Both the position numbers and the translations under genes were made by a program. Source: Erythrobacter rubeus (GTDB lineage Bacteria > Pseudomonadota > Alphaproteobacteria > Sphingomonadales > Sphingomonadaceae). Taken from it: DNA of 64,000 nucleotides. Positions 8,937 through 16,748 of the stretch are shown piece after piece. Every line of letters begins with the position of its first letter. Position 1 is the first letter of the stretch. The notes beneath the pieces are model-generated. The model was not told where the DNA came from and did no database searches. It worked only from the letters and a program-made list of their open reading frames with translations. The DNA lies in assembly GCF_014705715.1 (NCBI RefSeq), contig NZ_JACXLC010000001.1, positions 912,457 through 976,456 on the forward strand. The letters are read 5' to 3'.

Positions 8937-10025
8937 TCAGTTTAGCAGTCTGATCAATTCAGATTGTCGGTGTATCCCGATCTTTTCGAAGATCACGGAT
9001 AGATGCGATCGTACCGTGCTTTCGGAGATTTCCAGACGCTGGGCGGTTGCCGCTCTCCCGTCACCCTTGACGATCTCAACCGCGACAGCCTCTTCCGCCG
9101 GGGTTAGCCCGAATTCCTTGGCGAGACCGCGGACGCGTAGAGGGATCGTCTTTTGCGGTATCGAGAACTGGAGCAGGGCTGCAGGCCTATCTGTGTTCAA
9201 CCAATTGGTTCTTCTATTACTACCCTCTCGTATCGGCATGATGTCGATCCACACACGTTCGCCTGTGCGTGCTCGCAACCAGCAGGAACCAGCTTTACGG
9301 TTCGGATCTTGCGCATCGTCGATCAGATTTCGCAATTGGCCAACCGGTCCGATCGTGCTCGGACCGTAAGTCGCGCTGCGAACTGCCCCAAGCCGGGCGA
9401 ATCCTCCCAAAGCATCGCTATCGTGACTTAGTATTCGGTAATTCCGATCAACGATTACCGAGCCTTGATGCCCAGGCCCGGAAAGCCCCGCTTCCAGTGC
9501 TGCGCCCATCCTCACACGGGTTTCGATCCTGCTCGCACGAATAAAATGGGCGCTAAGCTCGGCGAATCCTTGTCGCTCCTCTCGGCTGAATTCATTTCCA
9601 ACGGCGCGGTACACGGCGATCTGGGCGAGCCGCGACGATCCTCGGGCAATGTTCGCGTAGAGCGCGCCCATGTCGAGATCGTTTGGTATCCACCATTCGC
9701 GGTACTCGATACATTGCTCGAAGATTGGTCGAAATTCATCGTTGTCCGCTCCGACGACCTGACCCAGATTATTGACAGGCGGCGGTCGCGGTGGATCATA
9801 TTCGACTGCGTATTTGTTGATTTCCCAGTAACTGCGGAGCTTTTCGGGCTCCATCAGCGGCATGCTTCCGCCAGCCAGTTTGCCGTCCTTCAAGACCATC
9901 AACGCTGCCTGCGTTGAGTCCATTGCTTCAGCCACGGCAATCAGAGAGTCGTCAATGTGGTCCGCATCAATAGAGGCTTCGTAGATCGACGATATCGCTC
10001 TCTCGAATGCTTTGTAGTCAGTCAC
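8937..10025 (-). CDS. LuxR-family transcriptional regulator
   Basis: A 362-residue regulator with a C-terminal LuxR-type helix-turn-helix at about residues 300-355 (LTPAEEAVAVEIVKGDGRAA followed by ISESTVRSHLSVIFEKIG). The N-terminal 280 residues look like a PAS/GAF-style sensory region, not an AHL-binding domain, and there is no luxI-like synthase in the window. The start is GTG at 10025. It is divergent from urcA, and a perfect 22-bp palindrome lies between them, a likely operator for this or another regulator. Confidence 0.88.
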   Translation of the reverse strand: MTDYKAFERAISSIYEASIDADHIDDSLIAVAEAMDSTQAALMVLKDGKLAGGSMPLMEPEKLRSYWEINKYAVEYDPPRPPPVNNLGQVVGADNDEFRPIFEQCIEYREWWIPNDLDMGALYANIARGSSRLAQIAVYRAVGNEFSREERQGFAELSAHFIRASRIETRVRMGAALEAGLSGPGHQGSVIVDRNYRILSHDSDALGGFARLGAVRSATYGPSTIGPVGQLRNLIDDAQDPNRKAGSCWLRARTGERVWIDIMPIREGSNRRTNWLNTDRPAALLQFSIPQKTIPLRVRGLAKEFGLTPAEEAVAVEIVKGDGRAATAQRLEISESTVRSHLSVIFEKIGIHRQSELIRLLN

Positions 10026-10121
10026 AGCCTATCCCACATTGAACCTCGAGCGACCGCAAATCCAGTATAGCAGATTCAGCCCGCTCGCGCTTTCGGATTA
10101 GTAGGACTGTCTCCTCGCTCG

Positions 10122-10143
10122 ACATCGGACGTTCGTCCGATGT
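10122..10143. promoter_or_regulatory. 22-bp palindrome between luxR and urcA, candidate operator
   Basis: ACATCGGACG TT CGTCCGATGT: two perfect 10-base arms around a TT centre. It lies about 97 bases before the regulator start and 83 bases before the urcA start. Size and symmetry fit the dimeric site of a LuxR-type protein. No T tract follows, so a terminator is unlikely. The link to this regulator is inferred from position. Confidence 0.5.
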
Positions 10144-10225
10144 GGCGATCCGCGAATCGTCATAGCCTCGGTTTCGACTTCAGATTTTGCGAAGTCAGAT
10201 CGATGGAAAACCGGGAGGAAATAAC

Positions 10226-10549
10226 ATGTTTACAACACTTAAGCTGTGTTTCGCCGCTTGCACATTTGCGGTTGTTACCGCTCCGGCAGCTGCTGAAGAT
10301 GTGTCGATTGCGGTCTACTTCGGAGACCTCAATCTGAGCGACGAACGCGGATTGGCAATGCTCGAAAATCGACTCGAGAAAGCGATCAAGGGTGTTTGCG
10401 GTCGCAACGCGAGCCGCAGCATTGCCAACCAGGTGCACGCTAGCAGATGCGAGCGTAATCTGCGTCGCCAGGCGAAGAAAACCGTAGCCGCGATCACCAA
10501 CGGCCGCACCAAGTTCGCGGGCGATATCGAGATCGCCTATCGCGGGTAA
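10226..10549 (+). CDS. UrcA family protein
   Basis: Small exported protein (107 residues) of the UrcA family, common in multiple copies in Sphingomonadales; function unknown. The ATG at 10226 is preceded by GGGAGGAA, and the N-terminus MFTTLKLCFAACTFAVVTAP is a signal peptide with cleavage likely after PAAAE-type residues. The mature domain has the family's VSIAVYFGDLNLSDERGLAML strand-helix pattern and two cysteines (VCG, SRCERNL) that probably pair in the periplasm. Divergent LuxR-type regulator and intervening palindrome suggest regulated expression. Confidence 0.85.
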   Translation: MFTTLKLCFAACTFAVVTAPAAAEDVSIAVYFGDLNLSDERGLAMLENRLEKAIKGVCGRNASRSIANQVHASRCERNLRRQAKKTVAAITNGRTKFAGDIEIAYRG

Positions 10550-10571
10550 TCTTGAGACGTTTGTAATGCAC

Positions 10572-10616
10572 CAGAGAGGGCGGTGACGGGTTTTCGTCGC
10601 CGTCCTCTGTCTTTTA
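10572..10616 (+). terminator. Terminator after urcA, possibly bidirectional with uvrD
   Basis: A long stem pairs AGAGGGCGGTGACG with CGTCGCCGTCCTCT around GGTTTT, followed by GTCTTTTA on the plus strand. It lies between the converging urcA and uvrD genes. Confidence 0.6.
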
Positions 10617-12920
10617 CCCCACGACCTTTACGAAGCTGTCGATCACGCGTTTCGTGCCATGCTCTTCAAACTCGATTTCGAGCTTGTTGCCTTCCTGATC
10701 GGTGACGCACCCAGTGCCAAACTTATCATGGTGGACCATCGCTCCGATGGCGATGTCGCTGCGTGGTTTGGCCGCGAAGCTTGCTGCCGAGCGACCCGGT
10801 TCGCGCAAACGCTGCTGCTTGGTCTCATAGCCGGTTGCGACCGCACGCTGCCAGCCTGGGCCGCGCGCCTGAGCGCGATCCGGGCGATCCCGCGCGACAT
10901 GGGCAAACGGATCGTCGTTCTCGCTCCAGTTCGCCTGCCACAGGCTTTTCCCGCCAGTCATGGTCGTTTCCTGCTCGATATGCTCCTCGGGCAGTTCTTC
11001 GATGAAGCGCGAGGGGATCGAGCTCGTCCACTGGCCGTATATGCGCCGGTTCGCTGCGTGCAGGATCGTGCAGCGCCGCTTGGCACGGGTGATCGCGACA
11101 TAGGCGAGGCGCCGCTCTTCCTCTAGCGACGCGAGCCCGCCTTCATCGATCGCGCGCTGTGATGGGAAGACGCCTTCCTCCCAGCCAACGCAGAACACGT
11201 TATCAAATTCGAGGCCCTTTGCCGCGTGGATCGTCATGATCGTGACGGTCTCTTTCTCTTCGCCGCGATCATTGTCCATGACGAGGCTGACGTGTTCGAG
11301 GAAGTCGCCGAGCGTATCGTATTCCTCCATCGCGCGGGCAAGTTCGGACAGGTTTTCCGCACGGCCTGCGCTTTCGGCGCTGCGATCATTGGCCAGCATG
11401 TCGTTATAGCCGGTTTCATCGAGCACGAGGCGGAGCAAGTCCGAGGGGGTCATGTTTTCCGCCGCTTCGCGCCAGCTAAGGAATTGGCGCATCAATCCAC
11501 CAATCGTGTTCGCGGCGCGTTTGGGCAGTTCGTCGCTATCGGCAAGCTCGAGCGAAGCGGCGGCGAGAGGGAGACCCGTCCGGCGCGCATGTTGATGCAT
11601 CTTTTCGAGTGTCTTCGCGCCAAGCCCACGTTTGGGCTGATTGTAAATCCGCTCGAACGCCAGATCGTCCTGCGGTTGCGCAATCACACGCAGATAGGCG
11701 AGCGCGTCACGGATTTCGGCGCGCTCGTAAAAGCGGAAGCCTCCGATGATCCGGTAATTCACACCGATCTGGATAAAGCGGTCTTCGAACTCGCGCGTCT
11801 GGTATTGTGCGCGAACGAGAATGGCGATCTGATCGAGATTTGCGCCTTCGCCCTCCAGGCGCTCGATCTCTTCGCCGACGCGCCGCGCTTCTTCCGGAGC
11901 GTCCCAGACCCCGATGACCTTAACCTTGTCGCCGCCATTGGCCTCGGTCCACAGCGTCTTTTCGTGGCGGTCCGAATTCGCTCGGATCAGTCCGGACGCT
12001 GCGCCAAGGATGTGCGGGGTCGAGCGGTAGTTCTGTTCCAGCCTGACCACGTGTGCGCCAGGGAAATCCTTTTCGAACCGCAGGATATTGGCGACCTCCG
12101 CGCCTCGCCACGAATAGATCGACTGATCATCGTCACCCACGACGCAGATGTTTTTGTGCGCCTGAGCGAGCAACCTCAGCCAGAGATATTGGACGGCATT
12201 CGTGTCCTGATACTCGTCGACAAGAATGTAGCGGAAGCGGCGCTGGTAATCTTCCAGCACATCCGTGTGCTTGCGGAGGATGTTCAGCATGTGAAGCATC
12301 AGATCGCCAAAATCGCAAGCATTGAGCGCTTTCAGCCGGTCCTGATAGAGCTGGTACATCGCCTGTCCGCGTCCATTGGCATAGCTCTCATTCTCAACCG
12401 CATCGAGATCATCAGGGTTTAGCCCGCGGTTTTTCCAGCGATCGATCAAGCCCGCCAGCTGGCGTGCGGGCCAGCGTTTCTCGTCGAGGTCACTATCCAT
12501 GATAAGCTGCTTCAGCAGGCGTAGCTGATCGTCAGTGTCGATGATGGTGTAATTGCTTTGCAGACCGACCAACTCTGCGTGCTGGCGCAGCATCTTCGCG
12601 CAGATCGAATGGAATGTTCCGAGCCAGCGAAGGCCTTCACTGCCCGGCCCCAGATGTTGGCCGACACGTTCGCGCATTTCGCGCGCGGCCTTATTGGTAA
12701 AGGTTACGCATAGAATCTGGCTGGGATAGGCACGCCGGGTTGCCACAAGGTGCGCGAGGCGCGCAGTCAGCGCGGCCGTCTTGCCCGTACCCGCTCCAGC
12801 CAACATCAGTACCGGTCCCTCGGTCGTCAGCACAGCCTCTTGCTGTGGCGGGTTGAGCCGCGCTGCGTATGACGGGACGCCGGTGTCGTTGGTGGATTGA
12901 GAGGGGACAATATCGGTCAT
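10614..12920 (-). CDS. uvrD: UvrD/PcrA-type ATP-dependent DNA helicase
   Basis: Superfamily 1A 3'-5' DNA helicase of 768 residues for excision and mismatch repair. Motifs seen in order: Q motif LNPPQQEAVL, Walker A GAGTGKTAAL (K47), motif II VDEYQDTN, motif III GDDDQSIYSWRGA, motif IV QNYRST, motif V TIHAAKGLEFDNVF, and motif VI RLAYVAITRAKRR. The C-terminal ~50 residues (HDKFGTGCVTD...) form the Tudor-like domain that binds RNA polymerase in PcrA/UvrD. Whether to call it UvrD or PcrA is only naming. Confidence 0.95.
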   Translation of the reverse strand: MTDIVPSQSTNDTGVPSYAARLNPPQQEAVLTTEGPVLMLAGAGTGKTAALTARLAHLVATRRAYPSQILCVTFTNKAAREMRERVGQHLGPGSEGLRWLGTFHSICAKMLRQHAELVGLQSNYTIIDTDDQLRLLKQLIMDSDLDEKRWPARQLAGLIDRWKNRGLNPDDLDAVENESYANGRGQAMYQLYQDRLKALNACDFGDLMLHMLNILRKHTDVLEDYQRRFRYILVDEYQDTNAVQYLWLRLLAQAHKNICVVGDDDQSIYSWRGAEVANILRFEKDFPGAHVVRLEQNYRSTPHILGAASGLIRANSDRHEKTLWTEANGGDKVKVIGVWDAPEEARRVGEEIERLEGEGANLDQIAILVRAQYQTREFEDRFIQIGVNYRIIGGFRFYERAEIRDALAYLRVIAQPQDDLAFERIYNQPKRGLGAKTLEKMHQHARRTGLPLAAASLELADSDELPKRAANTIGGLMRQFLSWREAAENMTPSDLLRLVLDETGYNDMLANDRSAESAGRAENLSELARAMEEYDTLGDFLEHVSLVMDNDRGEEKETVTIMTIHAAKGLEFDNVFCVGWEEGVFPSQRAIDEGGLASLEEERRLAYVAITRAKRRCTILHAANRRIYGQWTSSIPSRFIEELPEEHIEQETTMTGGKSLWQANWSENDDPFAHVARDRPDRAQARGPGWQRAVATGYETKQQRLREPGRSAASFAAKPRSDIAIGAMVHHDKFGTGCVTDQEGNKLEIEFEEHGTKRVIDSFVKVVG

Positions 12921-13094
12921 TTGCGTAGGCCGAACAAGTAGGGAACGCGGTCACTCTCCGCAAGCGCGGAGGAGACGTTTTCGACTGATCGACGCTGAAG
13001 CACGGTTCGTCTGCCGAACCGAATTTTTCGGAACCGATCCCAGCCTGTCTTCATTGGTCCTGCAAACACGCAAACAAATTAAAAGGCTGAAAAC

Positions 13095-13400
13095 ATGAAG
13101 AATTTTATCGCATCCGCCGTGACCGCCGTATCGCTCGCTACGCTGGGCCTGGCCGCGCCGACCCTCGCTCAGAACGATGATACCACTGTCAATGACGGTT
13201 CGACCGAAGCCGATACGCCGGTAATCGTCGAGCGCAATGACAACGGCAAGGCCACGAAGGTTCGCATTTCCGGTGAAGTCTACGATGTGTGCATGAATGG
13301 CGAGCAGGACGACTGCATCAACCCGCGCGCAGCCGGCCTGAACTGGGGCAATCGTCCGCTCGATTATTGGCCAGGAAAGCCTGCCAGCAAAATGGACTAA
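13095..13400 (+). CDS. Hypothetical small exported protein
   Basis: A 101-residue protein, not recognised. Residues 1-25 (MKNFIASAVTAVSLATLGLA) are a signal peptide ending in TLAQ. The mature part is acidic at first, then has a conserved-looking C-terminal piece with two cysteines (YDVCMNGEQDDCINPRAAGL) and an aromatic end (LDYWPGK). A clear rho-independent terminator follows 26 bases after the stop, so it is a monocistronic unit. The 170 bases upstream, before divergent uvrD, must hold its promoter. Confidence 0.75.
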   Translation: MKNFIASAVTAVSLATLGLAAPTLAQNDDTTVNDGSTEADTPVIVERNDNGKATKVRISGEVYDVCMNGEQDDCINPRAAGLNWGNRPLDYWPGKPASKMD

Positions 13401-13425
13401 GTCCGCGATGGATAACTAATTTACG

Positions 13426-13452
13426 AAAGGGTGGCTTCGGTCGCCCTTTTTT
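13426..13452 (+). terminator. Rho-independent terminator
   Basis: AAAGGGTGGC pairs with GTCGCCCTTT around a TTCG tetraloop, followed by a T run. It terminates the small exported protein gene upstream. Confidence 0.85.
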
Positions 13453-13679
13453 CATGCTTCACCGACCCGGCAGCGACGCGGTTTTTCAACCGGTCCGATT
13501 TTGGCCACAATTCCCGCCCGGCTGTGCGGGTGATGAGCCGTTTGCTCCGCCGAAGGCTTCCTAAACACCGAAAAAGCAATCATAAAAAGTTCACCGAAGC
13601 GGAGGGGTGATCCCGGTTCGGCAATGCAAAAATGCAGACCGCGTTCGTTGGCGCTTGGGAAAATCTTTAGGAGAAACCC

Positions 13680-14099
13680 ATGCGAAGATCACATTACTAT
13701 CTTGCCGGAGTGGCACTGGCGACATTTGGCCTGATAGTGGCTAATCCCACTACCGCACAGGAAGCGGGTCCACCGCCAGGGGATGCGCCGATCGATCAAG
13801 TAGACGCAGACGGAGGGTCTGCACCTGCCCTTACTCCGGACCAGCAGGCCCAGTATGACGGTTGGGAGCCCGACCAGAAATTCGGATACGATTCCTGGCC
13901 TGCGGCCACACAGGAATATTATTGGTCCCTGGAGCCGGATGAGCAGGCACTGTTCTGGCGGCTGACGGATGAAGACAAGATCGCTATCACCGCAATGACC
14001 GGTCCGGAACGCGATTCCGCGTGGGAAGCAATCAAGAGCAGCGCAAGCGGTAGCGGCGATAGCGCTGATGCAATGCCTCCGCCTCCTCCAGACGGCTGA
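13680..14099 (+). CDS. Hypothetical exported acidic protein
   Basis: A 139-residue protein with a signal peptide (MRRSHYYLAGVALATFGLIV, cleavage likely after TTAQ). The mature chain is strongly acidic and rich in Pro, Trp and Tyr, with repeated short blocks built on W-P-x-x-x-Q-E/D patterns (GWEPDQKFGYDSW, WPAATQEYYWSLEPDEQ) and a proline-rich C-terminus. I know of no function. AGGAGA six to eight bases upstream supports the ATG at 13680. The 279 bases before it hold the previous gene's terminator and nothing else I can name. Confidence 0.75.
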   Translation: MRRSHYYLAGVALATFGLIVANPTTAQEAGPPPGDAPIDQVDADGGSAPALTPDQQAQYDGWEPDQKFGYDSWPAATQEYYWSLEPDEQALFWRLTDEDKIAITAMTGPERDSAWEAIKSSASGSGDSADAMPPPPPDG

Positions 14100-14135
14100 T
14101 AACATCCATCAAAAAGAGCCGCCGATGACGGGAGG

Positions 14136-14699
14136 TCATTCGGGCGCAGCGTCCGGGTCGGTCATGCGAAGCAAGGTTAGCTTGCCCTTACCGACCCGGC
14201 GTTCTGCGTCCTTTGCCAAGCCTTTGACATTCACATCCTCATTAAACGCCGTTTCGACAGCTATCCAGGTTGCGCGGCCGATCCATCCGAGCCGCAGCAA
14301 CCGGTCCAGCGCAACCGAGCCGGCGCTGGTCTTGTATGGTGGGTCGAGCAGGATCAGGTCGTACGGTTCGCGCGCAGCCCGCAGGTGCATAACCGACATC
14401 GCGTCGACATCGGTTTGCGGGCGCGCAGCAAGCGCCACGATGTTGGCGCGGATTGCATCCAGGGCTGCACGGTCCTGCTCGACAAAGAGACAATGCGCCG
14501 CTCCGCGTGACAACGCTTCCAGGCCCAATGCGCCAGACCCTGCGAAGAGGTCGGCAACGCGCAAGCCTTCGAAGCTGCCAAGCCTGCTGGCCAACATCGA
14601 GAAGAGCGTTTCCCGCGTCCGGTCGGCAGTCGGCCGGGTCGCATCGCCTTTCGGCGCGGTGAGCTTTCTCCCGCGCCACTCGCCCGCGATGATCCTCAC
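14136..14699 (-). CDS. rsmD: 16S rRNA (guanine(966)-N(2))-methyltransferase RsmD
   Basis: Methylates G966 of 16S rRNA in the 30S subunit using S-adenosylmethionine. The GTG start at 14699 gives the usual N-terminus VRIIAGEWRGRKL, about 187 residues in all, and overlaps the rluB stop as GTGA, so the two are translationally coupled. The AdoMet motif VADLFAGSGALGLEALSRGA and the catalytic motif LILLDPPY are both visible. The C-terminal end is basic. Confidence 0.93.
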   Translation of the reverse strand: MRIIAGEWRGRKLTAPKGDATRPTADRTRETLFSMLASRLGSFEGLRVADLFAGSGALGLEALSRGAAHCLFVEQDRAALDAIRANIVALAARPQTDVDAMSVMHLRAAREPYDLILLDPPYKTSAGSVALDRLLRLGWIGRATWIAVETAFNEDVNVKGLAKDAERRVGKGKLTLLRMTDPDAAPE

Positions 14700-15475
14700 G
14701 CGCGCTTGCTCCGCTTGATTGAGCTTACGAACCGATCGAGGTCGCCCTTGCGAATGCGCGATGCCTGGCCGCGTGGGAGGTCGCCCAACTGGAACGGGCC
14801 ATAGGCGGTACGGATCAGGCGGTTCACCTTGAGGCCGAGATATTCGAGAACGCGCCGCACTTCGCGGTTTTTGCCCTCGGTAATGGTCATCTCGATCCAA
14901 TGATTGCGACCAGATGCGCGCTCCATGTTCGCGTCGATCGAACCATAGCGTACGCCATCGATCTCGACCCCATCGATCAGCGCCTCCAGCTGATCCTGGG
15001 TCACATCGCCAAATGCGCGCGCCCGGTAGGTGCGCGGAATACCGGTCGCCGGGAGCTCCATCTGGCGTTTCAACCCGCCATCATTCGTAAGCAGCAACAG
15101 CCCCTCGGTGTTGAGGTCCAGTCTGCCGATCGGCATCAGGCGCGGCGCGTCCTTAGGCAGCGCGTTGACCAGCGCGGCATAGATCGTGGGGCGACCTGCC
15201 ATGTCTCGCTCCGCAGTGATAAGACCCGTGGGCTTGTGAAAGGCGTAGAGCTGCGTCGGTTCGGGCCCTGCCACCGGCTTTCCATCGACGCTCACGCCCT
15301 TGAGGCTCGTCAGGAATGTCGCAGGCGTCTCGACCGGCTTCCCATCGATTGCGATACGGCGGTCGGCGATCATGCGCTCGATCTCGCGGCGGCTGGCAAC
15401 GCCCGCGCGCGCAAGCAATTTGGCAATGCGGTCGCCTTCGGGGCGGTCGTCGGATTGTTTCGGATTGGTCGGCAT
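14696..15475 (-). CDS. rluB: rRNA pseudouridine synthase, RluB/RsuA family
   Basis: Converts a uridine in rRNA (position 2605 of 23S in RluB) to pseudouridine. An S4 RNA-binding domain occupies about residues 15-75 (RIAKLLARAGVASRREIERM), and the catalytic domain carries the signature MPIGRLDLNTEGLLLLTNDG with the nucleophilic Asp, plus GKNREVRRVLEYLGLKV. It follows the Rieske gene by 20 bases and overlaps rsmD by four, so the three are probably one transcript. RluB versus RluE/RsuA cannot be separated with certainty here. Confidence 0.9.
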   Translation of the reverse strand: MPTNPKQSDDRPEGDRIAKLLARAGVASRREIERMIADRRIAIDGKPVETPATFLTSLKGVSVDGKPVAGPEPTQLYAFHKPTGLITAERDMAGRPTIYAALVNALPKDAPRLMPIGRLDLNTEGLLLLTNDGGLKRQMELPATGIPRTYRARAFGDVTQDQLEALIDGVEIDGVRYGSIDANMERASGRNHWIEMTITEGKNREVRRVLEYLGLKVNRLIRTAYGPFQLGDLPRGQASRIRKGDLDRFVSSIKRSKRA

Positions 15476-15495
15476 GGTGGCCGCCGCCTAGGCCT

Positions 15496-16680
15496 TCAGC
15501 CGGAACCCTGCAAGAATTCCTGCACTGTCTCATCAAACCGCGCGATGCCACCTTCGAGAGTACCGAGGGTGATTTCGCTGACCGCGCCGCTTTCAAGGCC
15601 TTGTTGACCAAGCTCGGCAGCACGAAAATCTTCGCTGGCGAACACGCCGCCATCGAGCAGCGACCAGCTGCGTTCCCAATGATCGCGGGCTTTGTCTGTC
15701 GCGGGGACTTCCGGGATCAGCATGAAGTCTTCGACAAGGGTCAAGTCATGCGCCTGCGGCATCAGGACCATCACGTTGATGTAGTCGGGGGAGGGGACGA
15801 TAATTGTGGCCGGAAGCAGCTGATAGGCGAAGGTCACCACCCGCCGCAATTCCTCCATGTCGGTGAAATCGACGTTCTCGACCTCTTCCAGCCTGCCTAC
15901 GGCTGAGCGCATGTGCGGACCGACGCTGTCACCGCTCGTGATTCCATCCTTGAAGAACGGACCGATCGTGTTCGCGTGCAACCGGGTGACATGATAGCTT
16001 TCGAGGAAAGCGTCCATTATCAGCTTCCAGTTGCCTTTGACTGTATGGGTCTTGCGCCGGAACAGGTGGCTGCGGTCCATGCCGAACGCGCTGAAATCTT
16101 CGCCGAGCGTTTCCGCATCACTGAAATTCGCGCCCTCAACCGGTGCGAACCAGATCAACCCGCCCGCTTCGCAGCTTGGCAATTCCTTCAGGCCGAATTG
16201 AGTTTTGTCGAGATCCGGAAAGGTCTCGGGCCGGGGGAGACCGACAAGCCCGCCATCGAGGTTGTAAGTCCATGCATGATAGGGGCACACCAACTTGGAG
16301 GCGCATTGCACCTCGTCGCCTTCGACCAGACGCGTCCCGCGATGCTGGCAGACATTGAGAAACACGTGCGCCTTGCCCTTTTTGTCCCGCGTAATCAGCA
16401 GAGGGCGCCCAGTGGCATCGTGCGGCACGGCCATGCCGGGTTCAGGAAGCAAAGCGGTGGGGCAAAGCACCTGCGGTAAGCGATCGAACAGCGCCGACTT
16501 CTCCGCCTTGAAATGTTCGGGGTCGGTATAGCGGCTCGCCGGCACGGTATCGATCCGGTCGGTTTCGCGAACCGCGCCGCTGCGAATGTTCTCCGCCAAG
16601 GCCAGTTGGCCGCCCGTCGGGCGCAGCTTTCCGGCACTATTGTCGGTCTGATCTGTTGATGGCGTTGTTGGCGCGTTCAT
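15496..16680 (-). CDS. Rieske-type aromatic ring-hydroxylating oxygenase, alpha subunit
   Basis: Non-haem iron oxygenase of about 394 residues. The Rieske cluster ligands C111/H113 (CQHRGTRL) and C132/H135 (CPYHAW) are present. The mononuclear iron site is in NWKLIMDAFLESYHVTRLH, with two His in the expected spacing. ATG at 16680 is chosen: GGAGATAGGAA precedes it and the N-terminus then resembles family members. No beta subunit, ferredoxin or reductase gene is adjacent, so electron partners must be elsewhere. The substrate is unknown. It heads the rluB-rsmD gene run and diverges from ampG. Confidence 0.88.
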   Translation of the reverse strand: MNAPTTPSTDQTDNSAGKLRPTGGQLALAENIRSGAVRETDRIDTVPASRYTDPEHFKAEKSALFDRLPQVLCPTALLPEPGMAVPHDATGRPLLITRDKKGKAHVFLNVCQHRGTRLVEGDEVQCASKLVCPYHAWTYNLDGGLVGLPRPETFPDLDKTQFGLKELPSCEAGGLIWFAPVEGANFSDAETLGEDFSAFGMDRSHLFRRKTHTVKGNWKLIMDAFLESYHVTRLHANTIGPFFKDGITSGDSVGPHMRSAVGRLEEVENVDFTDMEELRRVVTFAYQLLPATIIVPSPDYINVMVLMPQAHDLTLVEDFMLIPEVPATDKARDHWERSWSLLDGGVFASEDFRAAELGQQGLESGAVSEITLGTLEGGIARFDETVQEFLQGSG

Positions 16681-16748
16681 CGCAGCGTTCCTATCTCCTT
16701 CTCCAGCGGCTAGTGTCGCAGAAAATACGATGCGCTGAAAGGTCGCGA

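Noticed and set aside
8937..10025. LuxR-type regulator considered as an AHL quorum-sensing receptor
   Set aside because: The N-terminal part lacks the autoinducer-domain signature and no luxI-like gene is present.
11226..12422. Open frame on the plus strand opposite uvrD
   Set aside because: Antisense to all conserved helicase motifs, no ribosome binding site.
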